Of a stretch of 64,000 bases of DNA, positions 24,501-37,600 are shown piece after piece. The stretch is from Aulostomus chinensis (lineage: Eukaryota; Chordata; Actinopteri; Syngnathiformes; Aulostomidae), in the NCBI GenBank assembly GCA_037954235.1, contig JBBMOA010000007.1:18111501-18175500 (forward strand). The letters are read 5' to 3'. Below the pieces are notes generated by a model, which saw only the letters and a list, made by a program, of their open reading frames with translations, made no database searches and was not told where the DNA came from. The position numbers were made by a program, and so were the translations under genes. Position 1 is the first letter of the stretch. The number at the start of each line of letters is the position of its first letter.

Positions 24501-24738
24501 GCAATAGGTTATAACGATAACTTTCAACACTAGAGTATCAATTGTATCACTGTATTTATGTTTTTACGGACTGTGTGGCCTCATGGTTATGTTTTACATT
24601 GTTTGAAAGTTATTCGTTCAAGCACAGTTCTCGTTAGTTTTGAACGTGTTCTCTAACTGAAACTCTAAACTGGAGCTGTAATTGAAAGAAATCAGTCATT
24701 TAATCATTCAACTTAATTTGTACTTTAGTATCTTATAG

Positions 24739-25125
24739 GGCCAGACTGATGTGTTGGTCGATCAGATATCATATTGGCTCATATTTTTTAAATTGTATAT
24801 GCGCCCATATCAAAAATAAACAAACTTTTTTTTTTAACAAATATAGAAATCAATGCCTCTGGTGATTTTAAAATAGTGTGAATTAATGTATTGTTTGTGT
24901 GTCCAGCAGAGGGTGCACTTTCCTCCACCTTGTTTATTTTACTATTTTATTAACATCTTTACTTAAATGGTCATGTATGACAATGTTACATTTTTTTTTT
25001 AAATAGAATCATTTGTTTATTTATTAGCTATCAGTGTACCTTTACACTGTTTTATCAATACAAAATTGTTGCACAATGGGCATAGAAAGGGTCTATTTTC
25101 AGTCCAGCATATCAGTAACCGGCCT
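24739..25125. repeat. Degraded DNA-transposon-like (MITE-type) repeat
   Basis: Starts GGGCCAGACTGATGTGTTGG, continues TCGATCAGATATCATATTGGC, has an AT-rich body with CCAGCAGAGGGTGCACT (24904-24920, CTCF-core-like), and ends with CATATCAGTAACCGGCCTCTA. This arrangement of GAT/TATCGGC-like ends around a CAGCAGAGGG word is familiar from a common fish interspersed repeat, recalled from memory. No intact terminal repeats remain. Confidence 0.5.
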
Positions 25126-28043
25126 CTAAAATTCTAAATCCTAATGGTGGGGCCAAGTGTCCTCCCCATCCACTCTCAACCACTTCATAATTTCAGTGAC
25201 AAAATAATTTTGAGAAAACTGCACATGAAACAAAAGTAATGAAGGAACTGCTCAGTCTTAACGGGTTTGTCCTACATTGTAGCCAATAAAGAAAAAAAGT
25301 CTTGTACACAACATTAATGGTCAGACGTCAGTGTGCTCTGTCTTGATGTCTTGTTTAAGATATATTTTTCTCATGTTGTTAAATATATTATTTGTATTCA
25401 ATCAAACCGGCACCATGCGGGCTTGCTCGTAGTCCAGCATTGATTGGACATGCAGGGGGTTGAGGTTAATGGTGAGCAATAATTTAAAGGCCTCTTGACC
25501 CCTGAAGGTTTATCAGGCCCTTAAGGTCAAAAGGTCACATTGTACTGTAAACAAAAACACAGGCAGCCTGAGATTACAATTTTCTGCTTGGCAACACTCA
25601 GAATTAAAATGCTAATTAAAACGATTATAGTAGCCAAAATATGAGTTTTAGTGGTTGAAGGTTTTTGATTCATCTAGAATCAGTAAGAAAAAAATGTCTG
25701 GAGGTGAAGGGACTTTACATACTGCTTTGAGTTCAGCGCGTTCAACCCCCTCCATTATTGTAAGGATGTTTGGAACAGGATGTGTAATACTCCGACATTG
25801 CCATAGGGTGTCAGTATAGTAACACAAGTAATGCGCCCATCTATTCTGCCTGCCTGCACCCAAGGGAGTATTATGATATTATTGTGCTCTTCTAACAAGG
25901 GATGGCTGGACTTTTGTCTTCTCCTTGGGGTGTTAAATGGAAATGTGCAAACCTCGGAGCCATCCTTTGTACTTCAGTAGTATCCATCTTCTGCGTCTAT
26001 CGACTTCATGCTCTCCCAGACCTTTAATCCTCTACTTGCCGCAGGAAATGTAAAAAGTGTATTTGATTTGACGTGTGAATTATATCACAGGAAGGAAGAC
26101 ATACAGCATGTACCCTCGTCTGCTTACATCTGGAAGTGGCAACAGTGACTGTGACCTTAAAGTTTTTCAAAGGCGGCTGTTAATAGCTCATTAGTTTTAA
26201 TGGGTGGGTGTTAAATGGACTGAAGTCAGAATGATGCACAGGTTCAGAAGTGCCACTCAGATGAAATGGTAAATAAACAAGAAAATGCAGTTTAGTTATT
26301 TATTCTGTAAAAAGGAAATCGTAGTTTACAATCTGTCAAAGTGCCACACAGAGTTTATTAATTTATACTGCGTCGAGTTGACAGGTTTTGTGTTACATAG
26401 ACAATCTGGAGTAGATGAAGAGTTCCACTGATGCAAGTCACAATAAAACATGCTTTTAGAAATACAGATAATTCTGCACTTTCACATGCATGAAGGCTTT
26501 ATACCAACAGCAAGAAAAGGAAATGTACATTTCCTTGTGAAAATATTCTTTCTTACATCAGAGCCCAAAATCCACACCAAATAAACAAGAAATAATGTCT
26601 CTGTGGCTGCTTTGAGAAATTGGTCTCCAGAGACGTCTTTCTAGGTTAATTTATTCTGCGTGGGGCTGGCAGTACGTGCACTGTCACCACTTTTAAACTC
26701 ACGGTAGGGCACATTTTGTGTGCAAGACTGCCTAAGATAACTTCTTATGGCTCCTTGGGATGGCTGCTGCCGGTTGATTCTGGCAGGCCATGAGACAACC
26801 CGTTTATTTGTTTGTTTGTCCCGTGAGTTTTTGGCTGGCTGTTCAGGACTCTCTTTGGCCCAGGTCCCTGTTGGGCTTCTATTTCTGAAACCCAAGTGGC
26901 TCGTAATGAAGCTGGTAGGGTTGGCATGGGCCCTCAGCAAACCCAGGCCTGATCAGACCCTTCTTCTTCTGCCTTGGCAGCCACACTCCATTTGCTCCCT
27001 CTGGCTTCCTAATTTAGTAACGGTGGGTAAAAATATGTGCTAACGAACAAGGTCTGGTATGTCAGGCTGGCGTCCAGAGATGAGGGAGAGAGAAGGGGAG
27101 GAGGGTGAAGAAAAGCGGGGGTGGGGGGTGTTTTCACAGCAGGCACCCAGTGACAGGGGTAGAGTCTCAGACCTCTCTGACATCTGTGTGTTTGTGTGTA
27201 CGTATAGACAATCAAAGGAGTGTGTGCGTGTGTGTCTGTGTGTGTGCGTGTGTAAGGGGGAGGTGGATGATGAGGAAGAGCACTTGAAATTTCTCACCCC
27301 TGCCAAACTCCATTCAAACACTTCTAATCGTTCTGCTGCTCATTCCAGCTCCACTGCGAAGCTGAAATGCAGTGTACAACAAGAACAGGAAGATTACAGA
27401 CTTGGACAAATAATAGTGAGAATTTTTCATAGGTTTATATTTAATGATGCATACACACATTTGGTTATATATTCTCCACAGAACTGCTGTCACAGCATTA
27501 AACGGACCATAACAAAGCGATGAAACCCTTCAGAGTGATTCTTGGCTGCTGTGTCTCCTCTGGTGTGACTTGTGAACCTATGCGGGTATTTTTGAATCGT
27601 TGCTGTGCAGTCAAACAGTTTGCAGGTTAAAATGACTTGAGAGCAAAATTCTCTAAACAATGTTTTATAGGAGGTCAAATAAATTTGTGATCACAAATGT
27701 ATTCACTCAAACCCAAAGCTCTTATTTGCAAATCAAACAAATTTGAAACTTGTGGGCAGGACTTATGCTGACAGGTGTAAAGCAATTGGCCACCTTCGTT
27801 CTGAGTGACAGTTTGGCTCATACCTGGCCAACAGATTTAAAGTATACACAAAACCGATTTGGATTTGCAATAATAAATGAGAAATCATATCAGGAGATGC
27901 TCACTACTACTATTAATCCATTTTTATTCATACAGGAAATTCACTTAATTTGCAATAAAAACATCTATTGTAACGTTCACAGTTTTTCAAATCCATTTTA
28001 AAATTTCACTTTGTGTCTGATTGCAGACTGAAGATACAACTGC
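25126..28043. other. Intergenic stretch without recognised genes
   Basis: AT-rich unique sequence. The open frames near 26640-27040 and 27059-27523 overlap low-complexity or GT-rich sequence and show no family signature. It contains a GT-rich low-complexity tract at about 27187-27255. Confidence 0.6.
27187..27255. repeat. Imperfect (GT)n tract
   Basis: Interrupted TGTG/TGCG repeats. They produce a spurious Cys-Val-rich open frame on the plus strand and a His-Thr-rich one on the minus strand. Confidence 0.85.
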
Positions 28044-28710
28044 AACTCCATGTGCCATAGATGATCTCTTCTATTACTTCCTGGAATACAGCTGCAAACA
28101 ATCCACAATTCACCTGTAAACTGACATCTCAGGGAACATTATTGATCGTCTGCGTGAAGGTAGAAGCATCAGAAATCCTACATGTGCAGTCGGAGAGCAG
28201 CTGTTAGACGTATCATTGAGGGAGGTTTATTATCAATTCATTTCAAAGCTCAGGAGGAAATGATGCAGGTTCATTTACAAAACCACAGCCTCGCATCTAC
28301 TTGCACAAAGAGTTTAGCTCGCGCTGGTTTAAACTTTGGCCACACAACTCTGTGGTCACAGGCAGTCGAGATGACAAACCTCATGGAACAGTTTTGGTTT
28401 GGCTTTTTTTTTTTTTTTTCAAAATGCGCCATGTTGAGAAAATTGGTGGCGAAACTCTCCTCATCTGTGCTCATAGAACGCAGCTGAGAACACAGTTAAA
28501 ACTGCGGCGCAAAAAGGTAAAAACGCATCCTCGTGATTAGCATTTATACCCTTTTCGTTCCTAAATTATAGCTCTGTTTTTGAGTGTGTAATTGATATAT
28601 TTCTTTTATTGTTGGGTTAAAGAGTTAATCTCCATAAAGCCACGTCAGTTATCCTTTTGGGAAATGATCTATCAAGCTTTATTACAGCAGTGTTAAAAAG
28701 AGACAGTGCG
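28044..28710. repeat. Tandem duplication, unit A
   Basis: Starts AACTCCATGTGCC..TAGATGATC and ends GCAGTGTTAAAAAGAGACAGTGCG. The order of shared words matches unit B: TTCCTGGAATA, AAACTGACATCTCAG, GAGAGCAGCTGTTAGACGTA, TTCATTTCAAAGCTCAG, TAGCTCGCGCTGGTTTAAAC, GTCGAGATGACAAACCTCA, GAAATGATCTATCAAGC. Unit A is about 667 nt. Confidence 0.85.
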
Positions 28711-29839
28711 GTGCTCCATATACCGTAGATGATCGCTTCAATTGCTTCCTGGAATATTGCTGCAAACAAACCAGATTAAAATCCAGGTATTTATAACATT
28801 CACCTATAAACTGACATCTCAGTGAACATTACGGGCTTAATGTATGTGCCCTTTAATTATTTCTGTTCTCGGTGTAAACTTTTAATATGTAAGATAGAGA
28901 AAATACCATAAGTCAGCAACACGCCGTACGGACAGAGGACGAAAAACATGTTTTTAATGTGTTTACGCTCGACATCTCAGACCTTCAAAGTTCTCCTTTT
29001 TCCATGGAAGCGATCCAACAAACAGGAACAGCGAGTAAGTTCATGAGGCCACCATTTTAGCAGCAGACGTTACAACTTTCTTGTCATCGTACAACAGCTC
29101 TAAACACCTTTATTTGAAAAAATTCAGCGCCTGATCAGAAATGGTGTTAAAGTTTATCCCTTTGACAATATTGCAATATGTCTGGAATCAAGCTGTGAAT
29201 GTCTACTGGCTAAATAAACAGCTTTTTGCTTGAAATCTCTTATTTTTATCCTTCACGACACTAAGAAATCTGCCCTCAAGAACTTTTGCACTCGTCCTCC
29301 CTTGAAGTCATGTTAGCTTTACAGTCAGAGAGCAGCTGTTAGACGTACCATCGTTGGTTTTTTTTTTTAATCAATTCATTTCAAAGCTCAGAAGAAAATG
29401 ATGCTGTATTTTTTTTTTTTTAAATAAACCACACAACCTCGCATCTACTTGCACAAAGAGTTTAGCTCGCGCTGGTTTAAACTTTGGCCACATGACTCTT
29501 TGGTGACTGGCAGTCGAGATGACAAACCTCACGGAACAGTTTTGGTTACGTTTTTTTCAAAATGTGCCTGTCGAGTAAATTGATGGCCAAACTCTCCTCA
29601 TCTGTTATCATCCTTCACAACTGAGAATACAGTTAAAACTGCAGCGCAAAAAGGTAAAAACGCATCCTCGTGATTAGCATTAATACCCTTTTAGCTCCTA
29701 AATTATAGCTCTGTTTTTGAGTGTGTAACTTATATATTTCTTTAATTGTTGGGTTAAATAGCTAATCTCCATAAAGCCACGTCAGTTATCCTTTTGGGAA
29801 ATGATCTATCAAGCTTTATTACAGCAGTGTTAAAAAGCG
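28711..29839. repeat. Tandem duplication, unit B
   Basis: A direct, imperfect copy of the preceding 667-nt unit, starting GTGCTCCAT. The same word GTGCTCCAT (with its last bases running past 29839) follows at the end of the copy, as expected for a tandem duplication. It carries about 480 nt (roughly 28846-29325) where unit A has only about 55. There is no open frame of note. It may be a duplicated fragment of an unidentified element. Confidence 0.8.
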
Positions 29840-31413
29840 GTGCTCCATTTTTCACATTCACCAGGGGGTAACGGTGCACCCAAGACCAAGTCATACCATG
29901 TTTGCATCTCTTTCCAGTTCAGTGCTCATAGCCTGTCAACACAGCTATGTGCAGTCTTGCATATAAAGAGAGTAATGCATCTTATTCGTAGATTAATAAA
30001 TGTACACGCATCTTGTTTTTGGACTCAACTTGCAACAATCTTAAGTCATGTCACGCTCATGTTTGTCAGGTATATAACAGTTATCGGTTATAACCACCAA
30101 CATTTTATACAGCTGTCCCCACTTCCTGTGTTAGTTAGCCCACAGACACCCGTCCCTCGCCAGGGAGCATGAAACCCTGATTGTAACAACTCAGACTAGG
30201 AGTTGATAACGCGGGAGGTACATAACACGTTTATATGCAGTATTTGAGGATATACAATAGCTTTCAGTTGCTGATGTCAGTTTTTCTGTCTACCTTACTG
30301 AGAGCAATACAGTTTACATATTTTCAACTGAACTAACAAGTGTAATCAAAACTGGCACAAGTCTAGTGTATAAACTACTTCAGTGGTTTACCACTTTAAC
30401 AAAGGTAGCATATTCTGACTCACAGCAAATATGCTAATGTTCTCACAGCTGCTACACTTCAGATAAAGCCTGTTATTCGCATATAGAATAAGAAATGTGC
30501 TTCACTACCGTAACTAAAATATTTGTGCAATTTGCTGCTGTTGACAAGTCGAAACAAAGCTCAACACTTCAGCCCGGCACCCTTTCCTTTGAACTGACTG
30601 CAGCTGTCCACAACAAAGACATGATGGTTACAGGATGATAAGATAAGCTCTTTTTCCATCCAGCAGCATCTTCCCATGCCAGTGTTTTGTTTAACAATAG
30701 TTTTGCATTCAAATTTCGATTGTTTTCAGCTGTGGCAAAGACTTAGAGTGGCTTAAACTTGTGTTTATCCTTACCCAAACCTTGGCCTAATTTGAGGCAT
30801 ATACAGAAAACAAATCTGGTATTGTTTCACCACTAATGCTTCTTCTCTTCTTTCTATTCAATGTCAAAATCAAAGATTACGGAATGCTTTGGAGGTGATA
30901 TTGCTGTTCTTTGTTAAGACAATGCCACGCTAAACCAATAACTGTGTTTTGTGCGCTGACAGCATGTACATTCCTTCATAATTGCAGATTTAGCGGTATT
31001 GTGACAAGGGAGTGTGTGTATGGGAGAGTTTTATCTCCTTCCAGTTGCCTGGTTCCAGATCAGCAACTGCTCACCAGACATTTCCAAAATGATGTAGAGC
31101 GTTTTGTTGAAACCAAACACAGTCCCAAGGACATCCCACCTAATAATGAGAGGATGGCACAGCTCCCCTTTTATAGTCCGGCCTTGGACCTGCCATCACC
31201 CGGGTGTTAACCTGAGGAAAATGTGCTGCCCTGCTTGGTTAATTTCTGCTAATGTTACAGCATAAACAAAACAGCTTTTTCTAACTATAAATGTGTATAA
31301 TATGGAGTATGCAAAAATAAATATTGTCAATATTTCTTACTTTTTCTGTGAGTATAAAAAAGTAAGACAGATCGACAATATTTCTTATTTTTTTTAATCA
31401 CAGAAAAGTCAGA
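29840..31413. other. Intergenic stretch without recognised genes
   Basis: AT-rich unique sequence. At its right end (31325-31400) are two near-copies of CAATATTTCTTA and a short inverted repeat, CTTACTTTTT against AAAAAGTAAG (31336-31345 and 31357-31366). No coding exon seen. Confidence 0.6.
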
Positions 31414-31615
31414 TGTGCATCAGTGGTAGCGTGGCTCAGAGTGCACCATCTGATAACCAAAGGGTTGCTGGTTCTAACGCCGCTCTGGCATTTGTCTGCC
31501 GTGGAAAAAGGGGTTTAATCAGCATTCATTTCCTTGGGCCGAATGACCCTGCACTCGATGTGGGTATTAAACAGCTCCAGCTTCAGTCAGCATTGATGTA
31601 TTAAACGCTAAACCT
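31414..31615 (+). mobile_element. tRNA-derived SINE, second family
   Basis: The head GTGGCTCAGAGTGCACC resembles a tRNA A box, with a B box GGTTCTAACGCC. The typical fish SINE head ..AACCAAAGGGTTGCTGG lies between them. The body ends in CAGCTCCAGCTTCAGTCAGC and a TGTATTAAACGC tail. The body differs from the GGCGGCACGG SINEs elsewhere in the window, so it is another family. No clear target-site duplication was seen. Confidence 0.7.
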
Positions 31616-34600
31616 GTACAGAACAACAATATACAACATGACGAAATTGAAAGCTCGCTGCCTTTGCTTCTAATTTCTGTGACTTTTTTTGTCACCATCG
31701 GCCGCGCATTCAAGCAGCACTCTGTCATAGTACAGTCTGTGTTTAGTTTGAAAAAACGGACAGGAAATACAAAGTAGTGACCACAGATACGCTGCTCTCC
31801 TTGCTGCTTTCTACTATACTGTTTTCCTGTGCTTTAATGCAGTTCTGACATCAAAAGGGACGCATTAGAAAAAACTCCACTTGCATACATTCAGGTATGT
31901 GCAGTAGGAGTAGAATGTATAAGAACCTTTTAGCTCATACTCTAAAAAAGAAATGGATTTCATCTGCATAAATGAGTATGATATTAATTCTCCGTGAACA
32001 TGCATCCAGTGGGAATGGTTCATACACAACATCAGTATCAAAAAGGTGCTTTTTTGTCACTTACCCTTGACGGTGAATGAGAGGCTAAATGTCCGCCTGT
32101 GGTTCTCTGACCTTTGTGGCTGGGAGGCTGACTTGGTTCAGGTAAGTGCAGGTTGTGTGATGCAGCGGTATCAATAATGGAAGAAAGGCAACCCCCCCAC
32201 CCCCACCCAACCCCGCCCGCCATCCTTCCCTCTGGCAGCTATGTGGGTCAGAGGAGGCTCTCGGTAGATGGAAGAGATTGATGAAGAGTACCAGGGAGAG
32301 CTTCGGAGCACCTACCTCAGCGCCACGGCACCAGCCGCTCCCCGTGCACTTGCTCCGCGGCCCCCCTCCTGAGCTGCATTGCCTAGCGCTCTTTAAATGA
32401 CCTTCAAATTAGCCTTATTTTTCAGCCCCCCCCCCCCCCTCCTCTCCCAAAACCCCTTCAGGATCAGAAGCATGGCAGGACTTGTTCTCACTCTTTCTTT
32501 GTGTTTTTCTTTTATTATCTTGTTGGTTAGGTGAAGTACTACCAAGTCCACTTTGACTTTTGTGTTTTGGATTATACAAGTACACTAATAGACATTTTTA
32601 GCTTTCCAGTTCTTTTCCAAACACTGCCTTTGTCATATACCTTCATTTCAACATCTGCAGACGATGATACATGTGGTGGTTTTTTTGTTTTTTTGTTTTT
32701 TTTTGTAAGGGCGGGGGGCAGGAGTTGAGTGAGAGAGTATGTGATGGTGTATGAGAGTCACAGTGGGAGCCTTCTTCCACTACATCACTCCAACACGCTG
32801 TCAGGCCAGACATCCATCACTACAACAGTTGTTTATGTACATGCAGCAGGTCACGCCAGTCTTCTGTCCAGGCCTGATGCAGGGATCTTGATTGTCTGCG
32901 TGCATTAAGACAAACATCTCATTAATGCGACTAAATGTGCAAAATCGCTGCAATATTTTGAACGCACTTCTTGATAGAATGGCTTTGATTTATATATATA
33001 TATTTTTAAGATAATTTCCTCACAATTTCGGTTTATTGTGTACAGACGAGTTCTCTAATCTCTCAAAGCTTGGATGACGGTAGCTCCTCACAAACTCACT
33101 TCACTGAGCAGAAACAGACTTCAGCATAATCTGCTGCTGTTAGTTAGCGGATATTTGAGCTATTACCTGTGTGCACGGTGTAGCATAGCACCCTGGAAGG
33201 TGACCCTGTGGTACAAGTACATGGTGGGAAAAGCTTTCACTTCGGTTTCATTTTTATTACCGTAGGTTGAAGCCCGGACGACTAAAGACTTCAACCTTGC
33301 ACCGATGCAGTAAATTTATTTGCACAAGTGATAATTTGTCATGGAAACCCTTTTAAATTCCTTTTCACTTGCCAGGTGAAGATAATAGTGATTGTAGTAC
33401 AATTATTCCTGCATAGGAATCCTGCCAATAGGTAAGAAGAGTAGATCTTTTTTGATGGAAATACCATTGATGAAAGTAAAAGGTAACTAGCCATAAAGTT
33501 CGAGTCAAAAGTCAAAGCTTTTCTCTCGCCACTGCTTTGTTTTGACAGGCTGCCAAACATTTGGAGCTAATTCTCTAGCTATCGTGATGGAAAATCGTCA
33601 GAGGGATTGTAACTCAGGGCTAGTGGGAGAGTTAGAGAGCAAACATCAAGGGGAATCAAGTTGGAAAACATAATAAGTCATCGTGTTAGCAGTGGAGTAA
33701 AAAAGATGGTGTGAAAATAGACAAGAGGACAACTAGAGGTGGGGCGTGACTGATGGCTGGGTAGGATGGGGGTCTTGTTGCTCCAGAAGGGCAAACCTGA
33801 CCTGATTGATTGGCTAGTATTTCACAGAGAAACAACCCCCCCCCCCCCCCCACACACACACACACATATTCCACACGCCCGTTTTCTTATGATGCTGAAA
33901 TATTTCGGTTGCATTTATGTTGTGGCGTAAAGACAAATCGTGATAGCTAATATAAAATGAAATGTGACTGATTGAGGGGAGAGACGGGGGTTGTAATGGT
34001 AGCAGTGCGCAACGTTGTTCAACTTTTTTATCGACTCATTTCACCATCACAGTAAAAAACAAGCAGATGTTTCACGGTTAAAAATTCTGTCTGCTTCAAT
34101 TTGGTTTATCTGTTTTGTAATGTGAAAGGACTGACACACAGGAGAGTCAGAGAGAAAGCTCTCCAAAACCCTAGCGCTCAGAACGCATACCTCCACCAAA
34201 CCCGCCAGGCAACTTCCCAGTGATCCCATGACCCTAACAGAGGTAATTACGATCAAAGGCGGGGAGGTTACAAAATAGTGGGTAAAACTAAAAACATCAC
34301 ATGTTCTTCTCTGGAAAATAGCGGATGTCTGTGCCAAATTAGGTGGCAATTAATTAAGACATCTCTCCAAATATAAAAATGTGGGTTTCATGGTTAGCAT
34401 AGAGGATTTTTTTGTGGAATTTAATCTTCTAGGGCTCATAAATTTGTGTTCATGGCAAATAATTCATTCATTTGCTGTTGAGATTCAGTCTGCAAATGTG
34501 AGCTTTTTTCTTTTTTCTTTTTTCATTTCTCTCATCTCCACTAATTTTCTTTTTGGGAGCTCATTATTAGAGAGAGTCCTTTTTCTATTGTAGCAAACTT

Positions 34601-37600
34601 CCTATCTAATCTGCCCAGTCTCTCCTGACTCGTACGTGGCTCTGCTCCATGAACTACAACAGAAAGAAACACTTACATTTGGAATGTGCTTCACTGAAGT
34701 GTTTTTTCTTCATCTGGATAGTGGGATTGCTGTTTCCTGACCGTCTAATATCTATCCAGAGATATTATTACAGAGCAGAGAGAGGTATCATGGTGTATTA
34801 TCCACAGACATGGTTTTGAGAAACAATCATGGAAATGTACTGAGCATTTGGTAAGAACATGACCAGCTGTTTGGCTGTTTTAGAGGAGAAAAGAGGATAC
34901 ATGCTGCTTCCACGTTGCTTTTTTTTCCTCTGCTTGTGCCGCTTTGAACAGACTTCAAACATTAGCCAGTGTGTGTTTAGTGTCATGCCAGCCATGTGGA
35001 TGGCATATGCTAACATTGCGATTGGGCCGGCTTGTTATAGGTGTGTGTGGTGACCAGTAGCTTGTGGTTATGTTCCTGACAAGTATCTTTGATGTAAGGT
35101 GGTGAGTGCCAGTGATGGAAAGGTAGCGACTGAGGTTAAGAAAAAAAGGGGGGGGGGGCATGTGGAAAATTTCATCGGTGAACGACAGTAGCCACGTGAA
35201 CAGGCCTCTTTCCGCAGCTTTCCTACCTTACAGATGGTCAGCTTCCTTTGTCCATTAAATAATAACAGCCCTGCTATGTCTCCCTGGGCCAGATGTGGTG
35301 AATCTGAATGATGCTAAATGGGAACAAATCAGACAGGCTTTACTCTTTAATTGAGCGCTGGAGTGTTTACTTTCTGTCATTATAGACTCAAAAATTCCGA
35401 TAAAACTCAACTCCGAGGGCAGATTAGCCCATTTAGCACCCCTAGACAGCATTTGCCACATGAGACAAGTCTTAAGTGCAGTTTTGCTGGTGGTAAGACT
35501 TCCACGTGGGACCGGCCTCATCTTTAGTCACTCCTTATTTCTGCTCTGTGATCTTGCACTTAGAGGCACCCCTTGTAAAAGCAGCAGTCGTGGGGAGGTC
35601 GCCCTGACATCTTTATCATAATTGCCCTAAATACCCCCATTAGAGAAGCTAGCCAGTATCCTCAATAACACTAGTCATCCCTAGTAGCACTGGTGCATTT
35701 AATTGCCTGGGCCTTTTTTGAAAGATTGCCTGACATCAGCGCCGCTCCCTATGGGCTGGCCCTCTTCATTCTCTGCCCAGCAAAGCATATCGTTATCACA
35801 GCCAGCAAAGAGACCCAGCCTCTCTGCTCCTGGATAATTAACTGTCTGGCTTAACTGCATAATGGAAAAAGGAACATTGGAAGTATGGTAGATATTCATG
35901 TAGGCCTAAGAGAGGAGAGTATAAGACAATACTGGGGTCATCCGTGCGCACTATATTTCAGGGGATGGGTGATAATGTAGAAGGATGTAGGAAGTTAAAC
36001 TGGAGGAATGGGCAGGCTATGGAGGTTCAGTTTCATATGATAATTAGCCTCACATGCTAATTGCCAAGGAAGATCCAGCCTTGTAAAATGGTCAAGCCAT
36101 CATTGTATTTGTTCTCTGTCTATCTGCCTCGCAACAATTCTGAAATAAAAAAAAAGCTAACAACAGCAACAGCAGAAGAGAAGTAAAGGGGCATCTGCAG
36201 TTGTTTGACATTTACAAGTCTCCAAGTGAAGATGCCCATCCTCGCACGTGTGTGTGTGTGTGCCGCACACAAGTGTAATTGGAACACGGCAGGCGTGTGT
36301 TTGTCTTTGTGTTGTTGTATGGTGGCGGTATCAAGGACAAGTGCATTAATGAGCACCTGGAGAGGAACAGCTTGCGTCTCCTGGTTAGTGTGACCGCGAG
36401 CAGGGCGCAGACTCCTTCACTGACTCAGATGACGTGACTGATGGAGGGGGAGGTTTCTGTCAGATCTGGGGCACTCCCAGGAGCTGCAGTTTGTCTCGGG
36501 CTGACAACAATGTTCTCTCACCAAAGGGGTCCCCTACCCACACATCAGCTGGATAGTCCGGATAGGAAATTGTTCTTCCCTCTCTACTTAAAATCCTTTT
36601 TTCACGCTTTCACTGAATTTTTGTATATTTTATGTCTTGTGACAATTATGTTATTATTTTATCCCCTGAAGTTTGACTTGTACAGCTAGAGAATGTTTGT
36701 CCTTTTATGTGCAGGTGGACTATATGGAGGGTTGTTGGAGTTAAAAAAAGATTTAATTTAGACACTTTTAACAAATTTTGAGATTTTCACAACAGCTGAC
36801 TAATAAGGGATCTGTTGATGCAGATACGCTATTGAGCCGTATTGTCTGTATTCTATGGTGTTTTCTCACCAACCTTGTTTAGTCGGGATCTTTGGACTTT
36901 TCAGTTTGGTCTGAACCAGGTGTGAAAAGTACCTGCACCTCAGACCACAGTTTAGACCAAAAGATCAAAATCTGGCCCATTCTCTACCTTTCATTTTCAG
37001 AGGGGAAACACTTTTTTGTGAAGGTTTGGGCAGAACGACTAATTACTGGAAGTCGCTCTTGTCACACATTAAACAAGAAAAGAAGAAAAGCAATTGGAAG
37101 AAAAGTCAAAATGAACTGCAGCATGACATGGAGAGGAGAAGGCAGTATGTGATTTAGAAAGTGAATCTGCGCATGCTGTCTACAAAGCAATCAGTGGAAG
37201 GGGGAAAAAGGGGGGGGGGGGGGGGGACCCAAAACTAACCAGATCAAATACATGAAACATAACTCAAATATGAACTTTTGTCTGGTTTTTCCAGTACAAA
37301 AACACCCTGAATCATCATTTAAGAAAACAATGGGTGTTGTAGGTCAGAGAGTCAAAGTCATTGTTATAACTTTGTTCGAATAAGGATGAAATAAAATATC
37401 TCCCAAATGTCATATCGCTATTTTGTCAATGGCAAAAGAACAAAGCGCTCGAGTCATATCCTCAGTTACATATGGATCGAACAGGATGCATATGAGACAA
37501 GAGATACGAGAAAGCAGCTGGATTTTAGAGTTTGGCATTGCTTGAAAGAGTACAGAGATATCGAGTGCAGCCCATAACAAAAAAATAAAAAAGGAGAGCA

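Noticed and set aside
24246..24533. Plus-strand 95-codon frame in the CpG island
   Set aside because: Arg/Ser-rich, typical of GC-rich promoter DNA; no similarity to LRRC28 or any family I know.
27059..27523. 154-codon plus-strand frame
   Set aside because: Its middle is encoded by a GT microsatellite and the rest has no domain.
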